Shown: positions 1-10,957, numbered from the stretch's first letter. The stretch is DNA of 64,000 bases from Dehalococcoidia bacterium (GCA_009839725.1 VXPF01000117.1:83531-147530); one strand, 5' to 3'. The notes: a model not told the origin generated them from the sequence alone. Numbers and translations: made by a program.

Positions 1-4
1 GCCG

Positions 5-1528
5 ATGCTTGCACGCGTGCAGTCGAGCGCGGTCGTTGGGCTCGACGGCGTCATGGTCGACGTCGAGGTCGACATTTCCCGTGCGCAGAACCCGACGACG
101 GCGATCGTCGGGCTGCCCGACGCGGCCGTACAGGAGTCGAAGGAGCGGGTGCGGGCAGCCATCCGCAATAGCGCGCTCACGTGGCCGTTCAACAGCCGCA
201 TCGTCGTGAATCTGGCGCCGGCCGACCTGCGCAAGGAGGGCCCCGCCTACGACCTGCCCATCGCAGCGGGAGTGATGGTCGCGAGCGGGCAGGTGGAAGC
301 CGACCTCGGCGACGCGGTGTTCGTGGGGGAGCTGGCGCTCGATGGGGAGGTGCGGAGCGTGCGGGGGGCACTGCCGATGGTGGCGGTGGCGCGGGACCGG
401 GGCGCGCGGCGAGCGTTCGTGCCGGCCCCGAACGCGCCCGAGGCAGCACTGGTGGACGGGCTCGAGGTGTATCCCGTGGAGTCGCTCACGCAGCTGGCGG
501 CGCACCTGCTGGGGAAGGCGCCGATCGCCCCGTACTCGCCGGACGACATAGACGAGGACGCGGAGTCACTGGGCCCGGACCTGGCCGACGTCATCGGGCA
601 AGAGCACGCGAAGCGGGCGCTGGCGATGGCCGCGGCGGGCGGTCACAACCTGCTGATGCGGGGTCCGCCCGGCAGCGGAAAGACGCTGCTGGCGCGGGCC
701 ATCCCCTCGATCCTGCCGCCGATGACGAACGACGAGGCGCTGGAGGTGACGCGCATCTACAGCGTCGCGGGCCTCCTGCCGGCAGGCGCGGGGCTCGTGC
801 GCGAGCGGCCGTTCCGGGCGCCCCACCACACGATCTCGCACGCGGGACTGGTGGGGGGAGGGTCCGTGCCGCGACCGGGAGAGATCACCCTGAGCCACCA
901 CGGCGTGCTCTTCCTCGATGAGCTTCCCGAGTTCGGGACGCAGGTGCTGGAGGTGCTGCGCCAGCCTCTGGAGGACCGCATCGTGACCATCAGCCGGGCG
1001 CGGCAATCGGCCACGTTCCCGGCGAGCTTCGCGCTGGTGGCGGCGCAGAACCCCTGTCCCTGCGGCTACCTCGGCGACCCCGTGCGGGAGTGCCGCTGTC
1101 CGGCGAACGCGGCGGCCCGCTACCAGCGGCGCGTCTCGGGGCCGGTGCTGGACCGGATCGACATCTTCATCGACGTGCCCCGCGTCGACTACGAGAAGCT
1201 GGCGGCGGGGGCGAAGGGGGAGGCGTCGTCGGTGGTGGCGGCGCGGGTGCGGGAGGTGCGGGCGATCCAGCGGGAGCGCTTCGCGGGGACGGCCACGCGC
1301 CTGAACGCGGAGATGGGGCCGACGGAGGTGCGGGAGCACGCCCAGTGGAAGCTGGACGAGCAGGCGCAACGCATCCTGAGCCAGGCGACGGCGCAGATGG
1401 CGCTCTCGGCACGGGCGTTCCACCGCGTGCTCAAGGTCGCGCGCACGGTGGCGGACTTCGACGGCAGCGATGTGATCGGGAGCGCGCACGTGGCGGAGGC
1501 GTTGCAGTACCGGGAGCGGGCGGAGTAG
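5..1528 (+). CDS. comM: YifB/ComM family Mg-chelatase-like AAA ATPase
   Basis: 507-aa ORF; ChlI-like N-terminus, Walker A GPPGSGKT, Cys motif CPCGYLGDPVRECRC. Confidence 0.93.
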   Translation: MLARVQSSAVVGLDGVMVDVEVDISRAQNPTTAIVGLPDAAVQESKERVRAAIRNSALTWPFNSRIVVNLAPADLRKEGPAYDLPIAAGVMVASGQVEADLGDAVFVGELALDGEVRSVRGALPMVAVARDRGARRAFVPAPNAPEAALVDGLEVYPVESLTQLAAHLLGKAPIAPYSPDDIDEDAESLGPDLADVIGQEHAKRALAMAAAGGHNLLMRGPPGSGKTLLARAIPSILPPMTNDEALEVTRIYSVAGLLPAGAGLVRERPFRAPHHTISHAGLVGGGSVPRPGEITLSHHGVLFLDELPEFGTQVLEVLRQPLEDRIVTISRARQSATFPASFALVAAQNPCPCGYLGDPVRECRCPANAAARYQRRVSGPVLDRIDIFIDVPRVDYEKLAAGAKGEASSVVAARVREVRAIQRERFAGTATRLNAEMGPTEVREHAQWKLDEQAQRILSQATAQMALSARAFHRVLKVARTVADFDGSDVIGSAHVAEALQYRERAE

Positions 1529-1552
1529 GCAAACACGGTTAGAACATACGTG

Positions 1553-1581
1553 TTGACAGGCGAACGGACGTTCGCTATGGT
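1553..1581 (+). promoter_or_regulatory. Predicted SOS promoter: TTGACA (1553-1558) - N17 - TATGGT (1576-1581) with palindrome CGAACGGACGTTCG (1561-1574) in the spacer
   Basis: Exact match to Firmicutes-type LexA/DinR core CGAACNNNNGTTCG; perfect -35, 17-bp spacer. Confidence 0.75.
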
Positions 1582-1602
1582 GTTCGGACCCTGCGAACGG
1601 AT

Positions 1603-1869
1603 GTGCTAGCCATGGTGAACACCATCCCCACCATCATCGTCGAAGTTCTCCTCGCCGGATCTGCGGTCGCGCTTCTTGGAGCGACCATTCGCTCCATGCT
1701 TCCGCGGCGGGGAGCGCGGCGCCGGGGTGGGTTGCGCGTGCTGGACGTCCCGCGAGTGGCCCTGTGGCAACCGCGGCGGCGGTCCGTTCGAGGAGAGTTG
1801 CGTCCGGCCCTGGGCCGCGTGGAACCCCTCGCCACGCGGCGCCAGGAGCTGGCGCGGCGCGCTTCGTAG
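1603..1869 (+). CDS. Small hypothetical single-TM protein (GTG start; alternative ATG at 1612)
   Basis: Hydrophobic segment IPTIIVEVLLAGSAVALLGATIRSML followed by Arg-rich tail; directly downstream of SOS promoter. Confidence 0.55.
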   Translation: MLAMVNTIPTIIVEVLLAGSAVALLGATIRSMLPRRGARRRGGLRVLDVPRVALWQPRRRSVRGELRPALGRVEPLATRRQELARRAS

Positions 1870-1873
1870 CAGC

Positions 1874-4069
1874 CTAGTTGGTCTTGCGCGCGCAGCTGCG
1901 CACGCCGCGAATCGTCTCGATTCGGGTGAGCAGCCTCGATATCTGTGACAACCCGCTTGTTTCCAGCGTGGCGAGGACGGAAACGGTTCCGTTGCCGTTC
2001 TTGGTCGTGTTGACGTTGACCATGTTGACGTCTTCCGCCGCCACCAGCGTGCTGATATCGCGAAGAAGCCCGACGCGGTCCCAGGCGTCGATGTGGACGG
2101 TGGCCGGGTAGCGCTGCTCGTCAGTGCGGCCCCAGTCGAGATCGATGAGGCGGTCGGGCTCGCGCTCGTGCAGGACGTTGTGGCAATCGGCGCGGTGGAC
2201 GGTGACGCCACGGCTGCGCGTGACGTAGCCGCGCACGCTGTCTCCGGGCACGGGATTGCAGCAGCGCGCGAGGGTTGTCTCCAGGCCTCCGGCGGCGAGG
2301 CCGCGCAGGCCCGGGCCGCTGCCCGGGCTGGAGGGACGGCCCAGGGGAATCTCGTCGAGGTCGTCGGGTTCGTGGTGCTGCTGGAGGAGGGCGCTCGCCT
2401 TGTGCGTGACCGATTCGACGCTGACATCGCCGTAGCCGATGTTGGCGAGCAGGTCGTTCCAGGTCTTTCCGGGGAAGAGGGCAACGAGCTCGTCCTGGTG
2501 GTCGGCGATGTCGAAGCCGAGGCGGCGCAGCTCGCGCTCCAGCATGTCGCGCCCGCGATCGATGCTCTCCGCCTTGCGCTGCTTGCGGAACCATTGCCGC
2601 ACCTTCTGGCGGCCGGTGGTGGTCTGCAGGTAGCCGAGGCTCTCGCTGAGCCAGTCGCGCGAGGGGCCGCTGCGGGAGCGGCTGCGCATGATCTCGACGA
2701 CGTCGCCGTTCTGCAGGGTTGAGTTGAGCGCCGCCATCTTGCCGTTGACCTTGGCGCCGATGGTCTGGTGGCCGAGGTCGGTGTGGATGCGGTAGGCGAA
2801 GTCGAGGGGGGTGGCGCCGGCGGGGAGGTCGAGCACATCGCCCCGGGGCGAGAGCACGAACACCTGGTCGTCGAACACGTCGGTCTTGACGCTCTCGACG
2901 AACTCCTCGGCGCCCGAAAGTTCGCGCTGCCACTCAAGCAGCTGGCGCAGCCAGGCGATGCGCTCCTCATCCTGGGAAGAGCGGTCGGTGGACCCCTTGT
3001 AGCGCCAGTGGGCGGCGACGCCGTACTCGGCCACGCGGTGCATCTCGTAGGTGCGGATCTGCACTTCGAGGGGGCGGTTTCCCGGGCCGATGACGGTCGT
3101 GTGCAGGGACTGGTACATGCTCGCCTTGGGGCTGGCGATGTAGTCATCGAACTGCCCCGGGAGGGGACGCCAGGTGGAGTGGACCACGCCGAGGGCGGCG
3201 TAGCAGTCGGAGACGTCCTTCACGAGGATGCGGAGGGCGAGGAGGTCGTAAATCTGATCGAAAGACTTGGCCTCGCGGCCGTAGCGATTCGCCTTCTGGA
3301 AGATGGAGTAGATGTGCTTGGCGCGGCCGGTCACCTCGGCCTCGATGCGGGCGTCGTCGAGCTGGGTTCGCAGCCCCGCGGCGACGTCCTCGATGTAGCG
3401 TTCGCGGGCAAGCCGGGTCGCGTCGAGGCGGGCGGCAATCTCCTGGTAGCGCTCCGGCTCGAGGTAACGGAAGGCGAGATCCTCCAGCTCCCACTTGATC
3501 TGCCAGATCCCGAGGCGGGTCGCGAGTGGGGCGAAGATCTCCATGGTCTCGCGGGCGATGCGGTGCTGCTTCTCATCGGAGAGCGCATAGAGCGTGCGCA
3601 TGTTGTGGAGGCGATCGCAGAGCTTGATGAGGACGACGCGCACGTCGGCGGCCATAGCGAGCAGCATCTTGCGGAGGTTCTGGGCCTGGACCCCGCCGCC
3701 CTCCTCCTCCGTCACGCGCAGGGGGAGGCTATCGAGCTTGGTCAGCCCCTCGACGAGCTGGGCGGCGTCGTCGCCGAAGCGGTCGGCGATCTCCTCGTTG
3801 GGCACGCCGCAGTCCTCCTGCACGTCGTGCAGGAGGGCGGCGATGAGGGAAGGCTGGTCGAGCTCGAGCCCGGCGACGAGCTTGGTCACTTCCAGGGGAT
3901 GGGTGATGTAGGGGTCGCCGGTGCGGCGCATCTGGCCCTGGTGGCTCTTCTCGGCGAAGGCGTAGGCCTCGGCGATACGCTCGACTCGCTCGGATGGGAG
4001 GTAGCTCCCGACGGTGTCGAGGAGGTCCGTGACGGCGGTGGTTTCCGGAGAGCTCTCCAGGACGCTCAC
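1874..4069 (-). CDS. relA: RelA/SpoT family bifunctional (p)ppGpp synthetase/hydrolase
   Basis: 731 aa; HD domain (HPLEVTKLVAGLELDQPSLIAALLHDVQED), synthetase, TGS and ACT regions. Confidence 0.95.
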   Translation of the reverse strand: MSVLESSPETTAVTDLLDTVGSYLPSERVERIAEAYAFAEKSHQGQMRRTGDPYITHPLEVTKLVAGLELDQPSLIAALLHDVQEDCGVPNEEIADRFGDDAAQLVEGLTKLDSLPLRVTEEEGGGVQAQNLRKMLLAMAADVRVVLIKLCDRLHNMRTLYALSDEKQHRIARETMEIFAPLATRLGIWQIKWELEDLAFRYLEPERYQEIAARLDATRLARERYIEDVAAGLRTQLDDARIEAEVTGRAKHIYSIFQKANRYGREAKSFDQIYDLLALRILVKDVSDCYAALGVVHSTWRPLPGQFDDYIASPKASMYQSLHTTVIGPGNRPLEVQIRTYEMHRVAEYGVAAHWRYKGSTDRSSQDEERIAWLRQLLEWQRELSGAEEFVESVKTDVFDDQVFVLSPRGDVLDLPAGATPLDFAYRIHTDLGHQTIGAKVNGKMAALNSTLQNGDVVEIMRSRSRSGPSRDWLSESLGYLQTTTGRQKVRQWFRKQRKAESIDRGRDMLERELRRLGFDIADHQDELVALFPGKTWNDLLANIGYGDVSVESVTHKASALLQQHHEPDDLDEIPLGRPSSPGSGPGLRGLAAGGLETTLARCCNPVPGDSVRGYVTRSRGVTVHRADCHNVLHEREPDRLIDLDWGRTDEQRYPATVHIDAWDRVGLLRDISTLVAAEDVNMVNVNTTKNGNGTVSVLATLETSGLSQISRLLTRIETIRGVRSCARKTN

Positions 4070-4138
4070 ACGCTTTCTCGTTGGGCCTTTTCTGCCAGTA
4101 TCTTAGCAGGCAACCCCACTACACCTGACGGGATGGGC

Positions 4139-5413
4139 ATGAGCGGACGGTACCAGACGCCGCGGGGGACGGAGGACATCCTCCCCGAAGAGCAGCCGTA
4201 CTGGCGCGCGATTCGCGACGCCGCCGAGGACGTGACGCGGCTGTTCGGCTACGAGCGGCTCGATACGCCGACCTTCGAGGACGCCGCCCTCTTCGAGAAG
4301 GGGACGGGCGACACGACGGACATCGTCGAGAAGGAGATGTACGGCTTCGAGGACCAGGGGGGCGAGTCGCTCTCGCTCATCCCGGAGGCGACGCCGGCTA
4401 TCTGCCGGGCCTACCTCGAGCACGGGCTCGCCAGCCGTCCGCAACCGGTGCGGCTCTTCACGATCGCGCGCATGTTCCGCTACAACCGCCCGCAGCTCGG
4501 GCGGCTGCGCCAGTTCAACCAGTTCGACTGCGAGGTGCTGGGCTCGGACACGGCGTTGGTCGACGCCGAGCTGATCGAGCTGCACTGGCGCTTCTACGAG
4601 CGGCTCGGACTGCGCGACCTGGAGATCCGGCTGGGGAGCATCGACGACCCGGAGCCGCGCCGCGCCTATCTCGACCGGCTGCGCGCGTACTACCTGCCCC
4701 TCCGGGACCAGCTCTCGGAAGACAGCCAGCGCCGGCTCGAGCGCAACCCCCTGCGCCTGCTCGACAGCAACGACCCGGGCGACCAGGCGCTGCGCGAGGG
4801 CGCGCCGACGATGATCGACGCGCTGAGCGCGGAGGCGAGGGAGCACTTCGAGGGCGTGAAGGACGCACTCACGGCGGCGGGCGTGCCCTTCGTGGTCGAC
4901 CCGCTGCTGGTGCGGGGGCTCGACTACTACAACCGCACGGTCTGGGAGATCGTGCCGAAGGGCGACGGGCGCCAGCAGAGCTCGATCGGCGCAGGCGGGC
5001 GGTACGACGGCCTGATCGAGACGATCGGGGGCAAGCCCACGCCGGCGAGCGGCTTCGCCACCGGCCTCGAGCGGGTGATCATCGAGATGAAGCGGCAGGA
5101 GCTGACCCTGGCCGAGGCCGGGGCGCCCGACGTGTTCATCGTGCACGCCGGCGAGGAGGGGGCGCGGGGGGCGGTGCGCGCGGGCGCGGACCTGCGCGCC
5201 GCGGGCTTCGTGACGCTGCTGGGGGAGTCGGGGCGCTCGTTCCGGGCGCAGCTGCGCCGCGCGAACGGGAGCGGTGCGCGGTTCGCGGTCATCATCGGGG
5301 AGGACGAGGCGGCGCGGGGCGTGGCCGCGCTGAAGGACCTGCGCGAAGAGGGGGAGCAGGAGGACGTTCCCCTCGGCGAAGTCGCCGCCCGGCTCGGCCG
5401 GGAGCTGCGCTAG
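4139..5413 (+). CDS. hisS: Histidine--tRNA ligase
   Basis: [18 protein letters not shown]...; class II motifs; [13 protein letters not shown]; alternative ATG at 4133. Confidence 0.94.
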   Translation: MSGRYQTPRGTEDILPEEQPYWRAIRDAAEDVTRLFGYERLDTPTFEDAALFEKGTGDTTDIVEKEMYGFEDQGGESLSLIPEATPAICRAYLEHGLASRPQPVRLFTIARMFRYNRPQLGRLRQFNQFDCEVLGSDTALVDAELIELHWRFYERLGLRDLEIRLGSIDDPEPRRAYLDRLRAYYLPLRDQLSEDSQRRLERNPLRLLDSNDPGDQALREGAPTMIDALSAEAREHFEGVKDALTAAGVPFVVDPLLVRGLDYYNRTVWEIVPKGDGRQQSSIGAGGRYDGLIETIGGKPTPASGFATGLERVIIEMKRQELTLAEAGAPDVFIVHAGEEGARGAVRAGADLRAAGFVTLLGESGRSFRAQLRRANGSGARFAVIIGEDEAARGVAALKDLREEGEQEDVPLGEVAARLGRELR

Positions 5414-5450
5414 CCGAGCGCGAAGGGCGTGCCGCCCGCAGAATAGACCC

Positions 5451-6527
5451 ATGGACGAGGCCGTTCGCCAGAGGCTCAGCGAGATCCGGGTCCGATTCGA
5501 CGCGATCACGGAGGAGATGGGGCAACCCGAGGTTGCCGCCGACTACGACCAGGTCGCGAAGCTTGCGCGCGAGCGCTCCGAGATCGCACCGATAGTCGAG
5601 CTGCTGACCGCGTACACCGAGGCTGAATCGGCCCGTGCGGACGCGCAGGAGCTGCTGGACGAGGGCGACGAGGAGATGCGCGAGCTGGCGGAGGCGGAGC
5701 TCGCCGGGGCCGACGAGAAGCTGGAGCAGCTCGACGGGGAGATCCTGCGGGCGCTCCTGCCGAAGGACGAGCGCGACAGCCGCAACGTGATCATGGAGAT
5801 CCGGGCGGGGACGGGCGGCGAGGAGGCGGCCCTGTTCGCGCAGGAGCTGTACCGCGCCTACTACCGCTACGCCGAGCGGCGCGGCTGGCGCACGCAGGTG
5901 CTGAACGTCTCGGAGACGGGCCTCGGCGGGTACAAGGAGGTCATCTTCAGCGTGACCGGCGAGGGCGCCTTCTCGAGGCTGAAGTACGAGAGCGGCGTTC
6001 ACCGCGTCCAGCGCGTACCCGAGACGGAGGCGCAGGGCCGGATTCACACCTCCACGGCCACGGCGGCGGTCCTGCCCGAGGCGGAAGAGGTGGACGTGGA
6101 CGTCCAGGAGAAGGACCTGCGGGTCGACATCTTCCACGCCTCGGGGGCGGGCGGCCAGAACGTGAACAAGGTCGCGACGGCCGTGCGCTTGACCCACCTC
6201 CCCACGGGGCAGGTGGTGGTGTGCCAGGACGAGCGCTCGCAGCTCAAGAACCGGGCGAAGGCGATGACGGTCCTGCGCTCGCGGCTGCTGGCGATGGAGC
6301 AGGAAAAGCAGGAGGCGGAGCTGGCGGCCGATCGCCGCACGCAGGTGGGGAGCGGCGACCGCAGCGAGAAGATCAGGACCTACAACTTCCCGCAGGACCG
6401 AATCACGGACCACCGCATCGGGCTGACCGTGCACAACATCCCCGACCGGCTGGACGGCAACATCGACGACATCATCGATGCCGTGGCGGCGGCGGAAGAG
6501 GCTGCGAAGCTGCAGGCGACGGCGTGA
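5451..6527 (+). CDS. prfA: Peptide chain release factor 1
   Basis: 358 aa; [16 protein letters not shown]. Confidence 0.95.
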   Translation: MDEAVRQRLSEIRVRFDAITEEMGQPEVAADYDQVAKLARERSEIAPIVELLTAYTEAESARADAQELLDEGDEEMRELAEAELAGADEKLEQLDGEILRALLPKDERDSRNVIMEIRAGTGGEEAALFAQELYRAYYRYAERRGWRTQVLNVSETGLGGYKEVIFSVTGEGAFSRLKYESGVHRVQRVPETEAQGRIHTSTATAAVLPEAEEVDVDVQEKDLRVDIFHASGAGGQNVNKVATAVRLTHLPTGQVVVCQDERSQLKNRAKAMTVLRSRLLAMEQEKQEAELAADRRTQVGSGDRSEKIRTYNFPQDRITDHRIGLTVHNIPDRLDGNIDDIIDAVAAAEEAAKLQATA

Positions 6528-7345
6528 AAGCCCGGGAGGCGGCGGCTCAGGTTCGCGCCGAGCTGGAAGCCGCCGGCATTCCCGATGCGGCCATGGAGGC
6601 GGAACTGCTCACGCGCCACGCGAGCGGACTCAGCCGGAGCGCGTTCTTCGCCGACGAGCCCGTGGCGGAGGGCGCCTGGGACGAGCTCCGGGCGCTCATG
6701 ACGCGAAGGCTCCGGCGCGAGCCAACCCCCTACCTGACGGGATTGCGGGAGTTTCACGGACTCGAGCTGGTGGTGGGGCCGGGCGCCCTTATCCCACGGC
6801 CGGAGACGGAGCTGCTGGTGGAGGTGGGGCTGCGCGAGCTCGAACGCGACCCGGCGGCGACCGTGCTCGACCTGGGCACGGGCTGCGGGGCCATCGCTAT
6901 CGCCGTAGCGAAAGCGGCGCCGGGGACGCGCGTGATCGCGGCCGATGTGAGCGCCGAAGCCCTGCGGGTCGCGGCCCTGAACGTGAAGCGGCACGGCGTG
7001 CCGGTCTCGCTCGTGCAGAGCGACCTGGCACGGGCCATCCGTCGGGCGGACATCATCCTGGCGAACCTGCCGTACGTGCCCGAGGGCATCATCGAGACGT
7101 TGCAGCCCGAGGTTCAGCACTACGAACCGCGCGTCGCGCTCAACGGCGGCGAGGACGGGCTCGACCTCGTGCGGGCGCTGCTCGCGGACTGCGAGTCGCG
7201 ATTGCGGCCGCGGCTGGTGGCCTTCGAAATCGGGATGGGGCAGGCCAGGCACGTGGTGGAGGCGGCGGAGGCGCTGGGGGCGGAAGCGGGCATCGAGCAC
7301 GACCTGGTGGGGTGGGAACGGGTGGTCACGGCACGGTGGGCGTGA
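6524..7345 (+). CDS. prmC: Peptide chain release factor N5-glutamine methyltransferase
   Basis: GTG start overlapping the prfA stop; [29 protein letters not shown] motif. Confidence 0.9.
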   Translation: MKAREAAAQVRAELEAAGIPDAAMEAELLTRHASGLSRSAFFADEPVAEGAWDELRALMTRRLRREPTPYLTGLREFHGLELVVGPGALIPRPETELLVEVGLRELERDPAATVLDLGTGCGAIAIAVAKAAPGTRVIAADVSAEALRVAALNVKRHGVPVSLVQSDLARAIRRADIILANLPYVPEGIIETLQPEVQHYEPRVALNGGEDGLDLVRALLADCESRLRPRLVAFEIGMGQARHVVEAAEALGAEAGIEHDLVGWERVVTARWA

Positions 7346-8127
7346 AACTGATCGCCCTCGATATAGACGGCACGCTCCTGCCCTACGAGGGACCGTACAA
7401 GGGGGAGCTCTCGCCGCGCCTGCGGGCGGCGGTACGGGCGCTCGTGGAGCACGGCCACACGGTCATGCTGGCGAGCGGGCGGATGCGGGCAGGCGTCATG
7501 AGCATCGCCCGCGAGCTTGGTCTCGACACGCCCTTCGTCGCGCAGGAGGGCTGCCTGATCGCGGAGGCGAGTGGGAAGATCGTGCAGGAGATCAAGCTGG
7601 AGCGGCGGCTGGCGCTGGCCGTCTCCGACTACGCGCGCGAAGCGGGCTACGCCTACGAGTGGTTCAGCTCGGATCGCTATGCGGTGACGGAGCGGTCGCC
7701 GGCCACGGACTACTACTCGGAGCTGGGCGAGGTGACGCCGGAGTACCACCCACGGCCGGAGTCGCTGGGCTTCGAGCCGAGCGGGGTGGGGGTGCTGGGC
7801 GACCGGGACAGCTCGTCGGAGGTGCACAGGACCCTCGACGCGCTGCACGGGGACTCGCTCCACCTGCTCGACTTCCCCTTCGTGACGGTCGCGCTGGCGC
7901 CGGAGGCGACCAAGGGGAACGCCCTCTCGCTCATCGCCGGCGACCTCGGCGTCGCACGCAGCGAGACGGTCGCGATCGGGGACAGCGTGAACGATGTCTC
8001 CATGCTCGCGTGGGCGGGGCGGGGCCTCGCGACGGCGAAGGCCGATCCCCGTGCACAGGCAGCCGCCAACGAGTCCCTCCCGGACGAGGTGGACGCGGTG
8101 GCGCAGGCGCTCGAGGAGCTGCTCTAG
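7342..8127 (+). CDS. Cof-type HAD-IIB family hydrolase
   Basis: DIDGTLL motif I; TKGNALSLIAGDLG...IGDSVNDVSML. Confidence 0.88.
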   Translation: MKLIALDIDGTLLPYEGPYKGELSPRLRAAVRALVEHGHTVMLASGRMRAGVMSIARELGLDTPFVAQEGCLIAEASGKIVQEIKLERRLALAVSDYAREAGYAYEWFSSDRYAVTERSPATDYYSELGEVTPEYHPRPESLGFEPSGVGVLGDRDSSSEVHRTLDALHGDSLHLLDFPFVTVALAPEATKGNALSLIAGDLGVARSETVAIGDSVNDVSMLAWAGRGLATAKADPRAQAAANESLPDEVDAVAQALEELL

Positions 8128-8720
8128 CCCTCCGGGTCGATGCGGTGCCAGATACGGAGGAGGACGAGCGCGATCCCGAGGATGAGGATGGCCGCCAGCG
8201 TGACCGGCAGGACAACTCGCAGCCAGTCGATGGAGGCGCCCTCGGACTCGTCGACGGCAAGAACGGCGTACTGGCCGCTCACCTCGCGGATGCGTGAGAC
8301 GAGCTCGTCCTCGGGGAGGGACACGGGCGCGTCTCCACCGTTGGTCGCGATGCCGCCCTCGACCACGAAGAGGGCGGCGGGGACGGGCCACTGGAACGTG
8401 CGCCCATCCCGGCGGAGGCCGACGACGACGCGGGCGCCCTCGGACGGTTCTTCGGCGCGAGGGCACTCGGATGGGGCGGTCGAGAACCTGAGGTCCTGGG
8501 CGATGGCGGAGCCCTTCAGGTAGACCTCGGGCTGGACCGCCGGCGCCCCACCGAGCGCCACTACCTCGCCGACAACGATCACGTCCAGGTCCTCGATGGA
8601 CGCCCAGAGGTCATCCAGGTCGAAGTGGGGGCAGTCGTCGTGGGCGCGGGCCGTTTCGGCTTGCGCCGTCGCGAGCCCGACAAGAGCTGTCGCCAGCGCG
8701 AAGAGCGCCGCGAAGACCAC
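8124..8720 (-). CDS. Hypothetical protein with N-terminal signal/TM and C-terminal TM
   Basis: About 198 aa; VVFAALFALATALVGLATAQA at N-terminus, VVLPVTLAAILILGIALVLL at C-terminus. Confidence 0.55.
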   Translation of the reverse strand: MVFAALFALATALVGLATAQAETARAHDDCPHFDLDDLWASIEDLDVIVVGEVVALGGAPAVQPEVYLKGSAIAQDLRFSTAPSECPRAEEPSEGARVVVGLRRDGRTFQWPVPAALFVVEGGIATNGGDAPVSLPEDELVSRIREVSGQYAVLAVDESEGASIDWLRVVLPVTLAAILILGIALVLLRIWHRIDPEG

Positions 8721-8752
8721 CCGGGGAGCGCCGGTCGTTTCCGTCGGACGGC

Positions 8753-9898
8753 CTACGATTCGGCCTGGGCGAACTGGTAAATCTTGCCCTCGGTCTTGAT
8801 GGAGGGCGCGATGACCATCTCGGCGTCCTGGAACTCGCGGATGGTGTGGGCGCCGCACATGCCCATCGCCGTCTTGAGCGCGCCGGCCAGGTTCTCCGTG
8901 CCGTCGGTGCGGCTGGTCGGGCCGAAGAGGGTCTTCTGCAGCGTCGTGTTGACGCCGACGAAGACGCGGGTGCCCCGGGGGAGGTCGGCGTGGGAGGTGG
9001 CCATGCCCCAGTGATAGCCGCGCCCAGGCGCCTCGGTGGTGGCGGCGAAGGGCGAGCCCATCATGACGCCGTCGGCGCCGGCGGCGAAGCACTTGCAGAC
9101 GTCACCGCCGGTGCGGATGCCGCCGTCGGTGATGATGGGGATGTAGTTGCCGGTCTCGGCGAGGTAGGCCTCGCGGGCGGCGGCGCAGTCGATGGTGGCG
9201 GTCACCTGGGGGACACCGATGCCGAGGACCTCGCGGCTGGTGCAGCCGGCCCCGGGCCCCACGCCCACGAGGACGCCGGCGACGCCCGAGCGCATCACCT
9301 CGAGGGTGGCGCTAAAGCCGACCGTGTTCCCAACGACGACGGGGATGTGAATCTGCTCGAAAAGCTTCTCGAAGCGCAAACCCTCGATGCTGGTGGACTC
9401 GTGACGGGCGGTCGTGACCGTGCTCTGGACGACGAGGATATCGGCGCCCGCTTCCTGCACGAGGGGCGCGTACTGCTTGGTGCTCTTGGGGGTCACGGAC
9501 ACGGAGGCGACGGCGCCGCCCGCCTTCATCTCCTTGATGCGCTGGGCGATGAGGTCGTCGCGAATGGGCTGCTGGAAGGCCGACTGGAGGATGGCCGTGG
9601 CCTCGTCGCGATTGACGGAAGCGACCTCGTCGAGGATGGGGCGGGGGTCATCGTAGCGGGTCCAGATGCCCTCGAGGTTGAGGACGCCGAGGCCGCCAGC
9701 CTCGTGCATCAGAAGGGCGAACTCCGGGTCGACGACCGCATCCATGGCGGAAGCGATGAAGGGCAGCCCGAAGTGGTAGTCGCCGATGTCCAGGCCGATC
9801 TCGACCAGCTCGGGGTTGATCGTGACCTCGCCGGGAACGATGGCGACGTCGTCGAACCCGTAGGCATGTTTGAGCTGCTTGAATCGCGGTGCAGGCAC
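8753..9898 (-). CDS. GuaB3 family IMP dehydrogenase-related protein
   Basis: IMPDH barrel motifs GVGPGAGCTSREVLGIGVPQ, DGGIRTGGDVCKCFAAGADGVMMGS; no CBS pair. Confidence 0.88.
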   Translation of the reverse strand: MPAPRFKQLKHAYGFDDVAIVPGEVTINPELVEIGLDIGDYHFGLPFIASAMDAVVDPEFALLMHEAGGLGVLNLEGIWTRYDDPRPILDEVASVNRDEATAILQSAFQQPIRDDLIAQRIKEMKAGGAVASVSVTPKSTKQYAPLVQEAGADILVVQSTVTTARHESTSIEGLRFEKLFEQIHIPVVVGNTVGFSATLEVMRSGVAGVLVGVGPGAGCTSREVLGIGVPQVTATIDCAAAREAYLAETGNYIPIITDGGIRTGGDVCKCFAAGADGVMMGSPFAATTEAPGRGYHWGMATSHADLPRGTRVFVGVNTTLQKTLFGPTSRTDGTENLAGALKTAMGMCGAHTIREFQDAEMVIAPSIKTEGKIYQFAQAES

Positions 9899-10129
9899 GG
9901 ACAAACCCTCCTCCTGGGTATGCAAAACGCCGCGCTCTGGCGAATCAGGCGCGGCGACGGTTGCGGGTGCTGTTTCGAGGCTCACCGAGGCAGTTTCCGT
10001 TCGATGCTGGATGACTCGAATGGGAGTGTCACGGCTATGCAGAAAGCGTATCCCGAGCGGGCTGCAAGGGTCAATGAACAGCCACCAGAATTCGCGCTCG
10101 CCGCGCGCTTCTGTGAAGCTGACCGAAGC

Positions 10130-10957
10130 ATGAATGACCTCGCGCCCGGCCTCTACGTCGTCGCTACGCCGATCGGGAACCTCGGCGACCTGAGCGAGCG
10201 CGCGGCGGCTGTGCTCCAGGCAGCGTCGCTCATCGCCGCGGAGGATACGCGCGTGCTGCGCACGCTCACGGAACGGGTCGGCAGCGGGGCGACGCCCCTG
10301 AGCCTGACCGAACACAACGTGGAGGCGCGCATCCCGCGGCTGCTGGAGGCGGCGCGCGAGGGGGTCGTGGCGCTCACCTCGGACGCAGGCACGCCCGTGG
10401 TGGCCGACCCCGGAGGGCGCGCGGTCGAGGCCGCGCACGAGGCGGGCATCCCCGTCTTCGCGGTGCCGGGACCCTCCGCGCTGGCGGCGGCCGTGTCGGT
10501 GGCGGGGTTCGACGGGAGCGACGTGCACTTCCTCGGCTTCCTGCCCCGCGCGCAAGGCGACCGGCGGCGGCGGTTGACGGGGGCCGCATCGACGGCGAAC
10601 ACGCTCGTGTTCTTCGAGAGCCCGCGACGGGTGGCGGCGTCACTCGGGGACGTGGCGGACGCGCTCGGGGATCCACCGGCGGTGGTCTGCCGGGAGCTCA
10701 CGAAGGTGCACGAGGAGGCGGTGCGTGGGCGCGCCTCGGAGCTGGCGGAACGCTTCGGGGAGACGCGCGGGGAGTGCACAGTGGTGGTCGACGTGCGGGG
10801 CTGGGCGGCCGGGAGCGACGAGCGCGAGCTTCGCGCCTACCTGGAGGAGATGCGGGAGGCGGGGGCGCAGCGCAGCTCGGCAGCGAGCGCGGCGGCGCGC
10901 CGCTTCGGCGTGTCGCGGGCGGAGGCGTACGAGGCGTGGCCGGACGACAAGGAATAG
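10130..10957 (+). CDS. rsmI: 16S rRNA (cytidine-2'-O)-methyltransferase
   Basis: LYVVATPIGNLGDLSERA, AEDTRVLRTL; 275 aa. Confidence 0.92.
   Translation: MNDLAPGLYVVATPIGNLGDLSERAAAVLQAASLIAAEDTRVLRTLTERVGSGATPLSLTEHNVEARIPRLLEAAREGVVALTSDAGTPVVADPGGRAVEAAHEAGIPVFAVPGPSALAAAVSVAGFDGSDVHFLGFLPRAQGDRRRRLTGAASTANTLVFFESPRRVAASLGDVADALGDPPAVVCRELTKVHEEAVRGRASELAERFGETRGECTVVVDVRGWAAGSDERELRAYLEEMREAGAQRSSAASAAARRFGVSRAEAYEAWPDDKE

Noticed and set aside
566-1489. 307-aa minus ORF antisense to comM
   Set aside because: Low-complexity Arg/His/Pro-rich composition typical of antisense frames in high-GC DNA.
1541-1556. Second possible SOS half-site AGAACATACGTGTTG
   Set aside because: Approximate palindrome with spacing that does not match the CGAACN4GTTCG core.
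1606-3147. 513-aa minus ORF overlapping relA in another frame
   Set aside because: Ser/Thr/Pro/Arg-biased shadow frame of relA; no recognisable domain.
2768-4132. 5' extension of the 881-aa hisS-containing ORF
   Set aside because: Antisense to relA; normal HisS begins at 4133/4139; GC-rich spurious reading frame.
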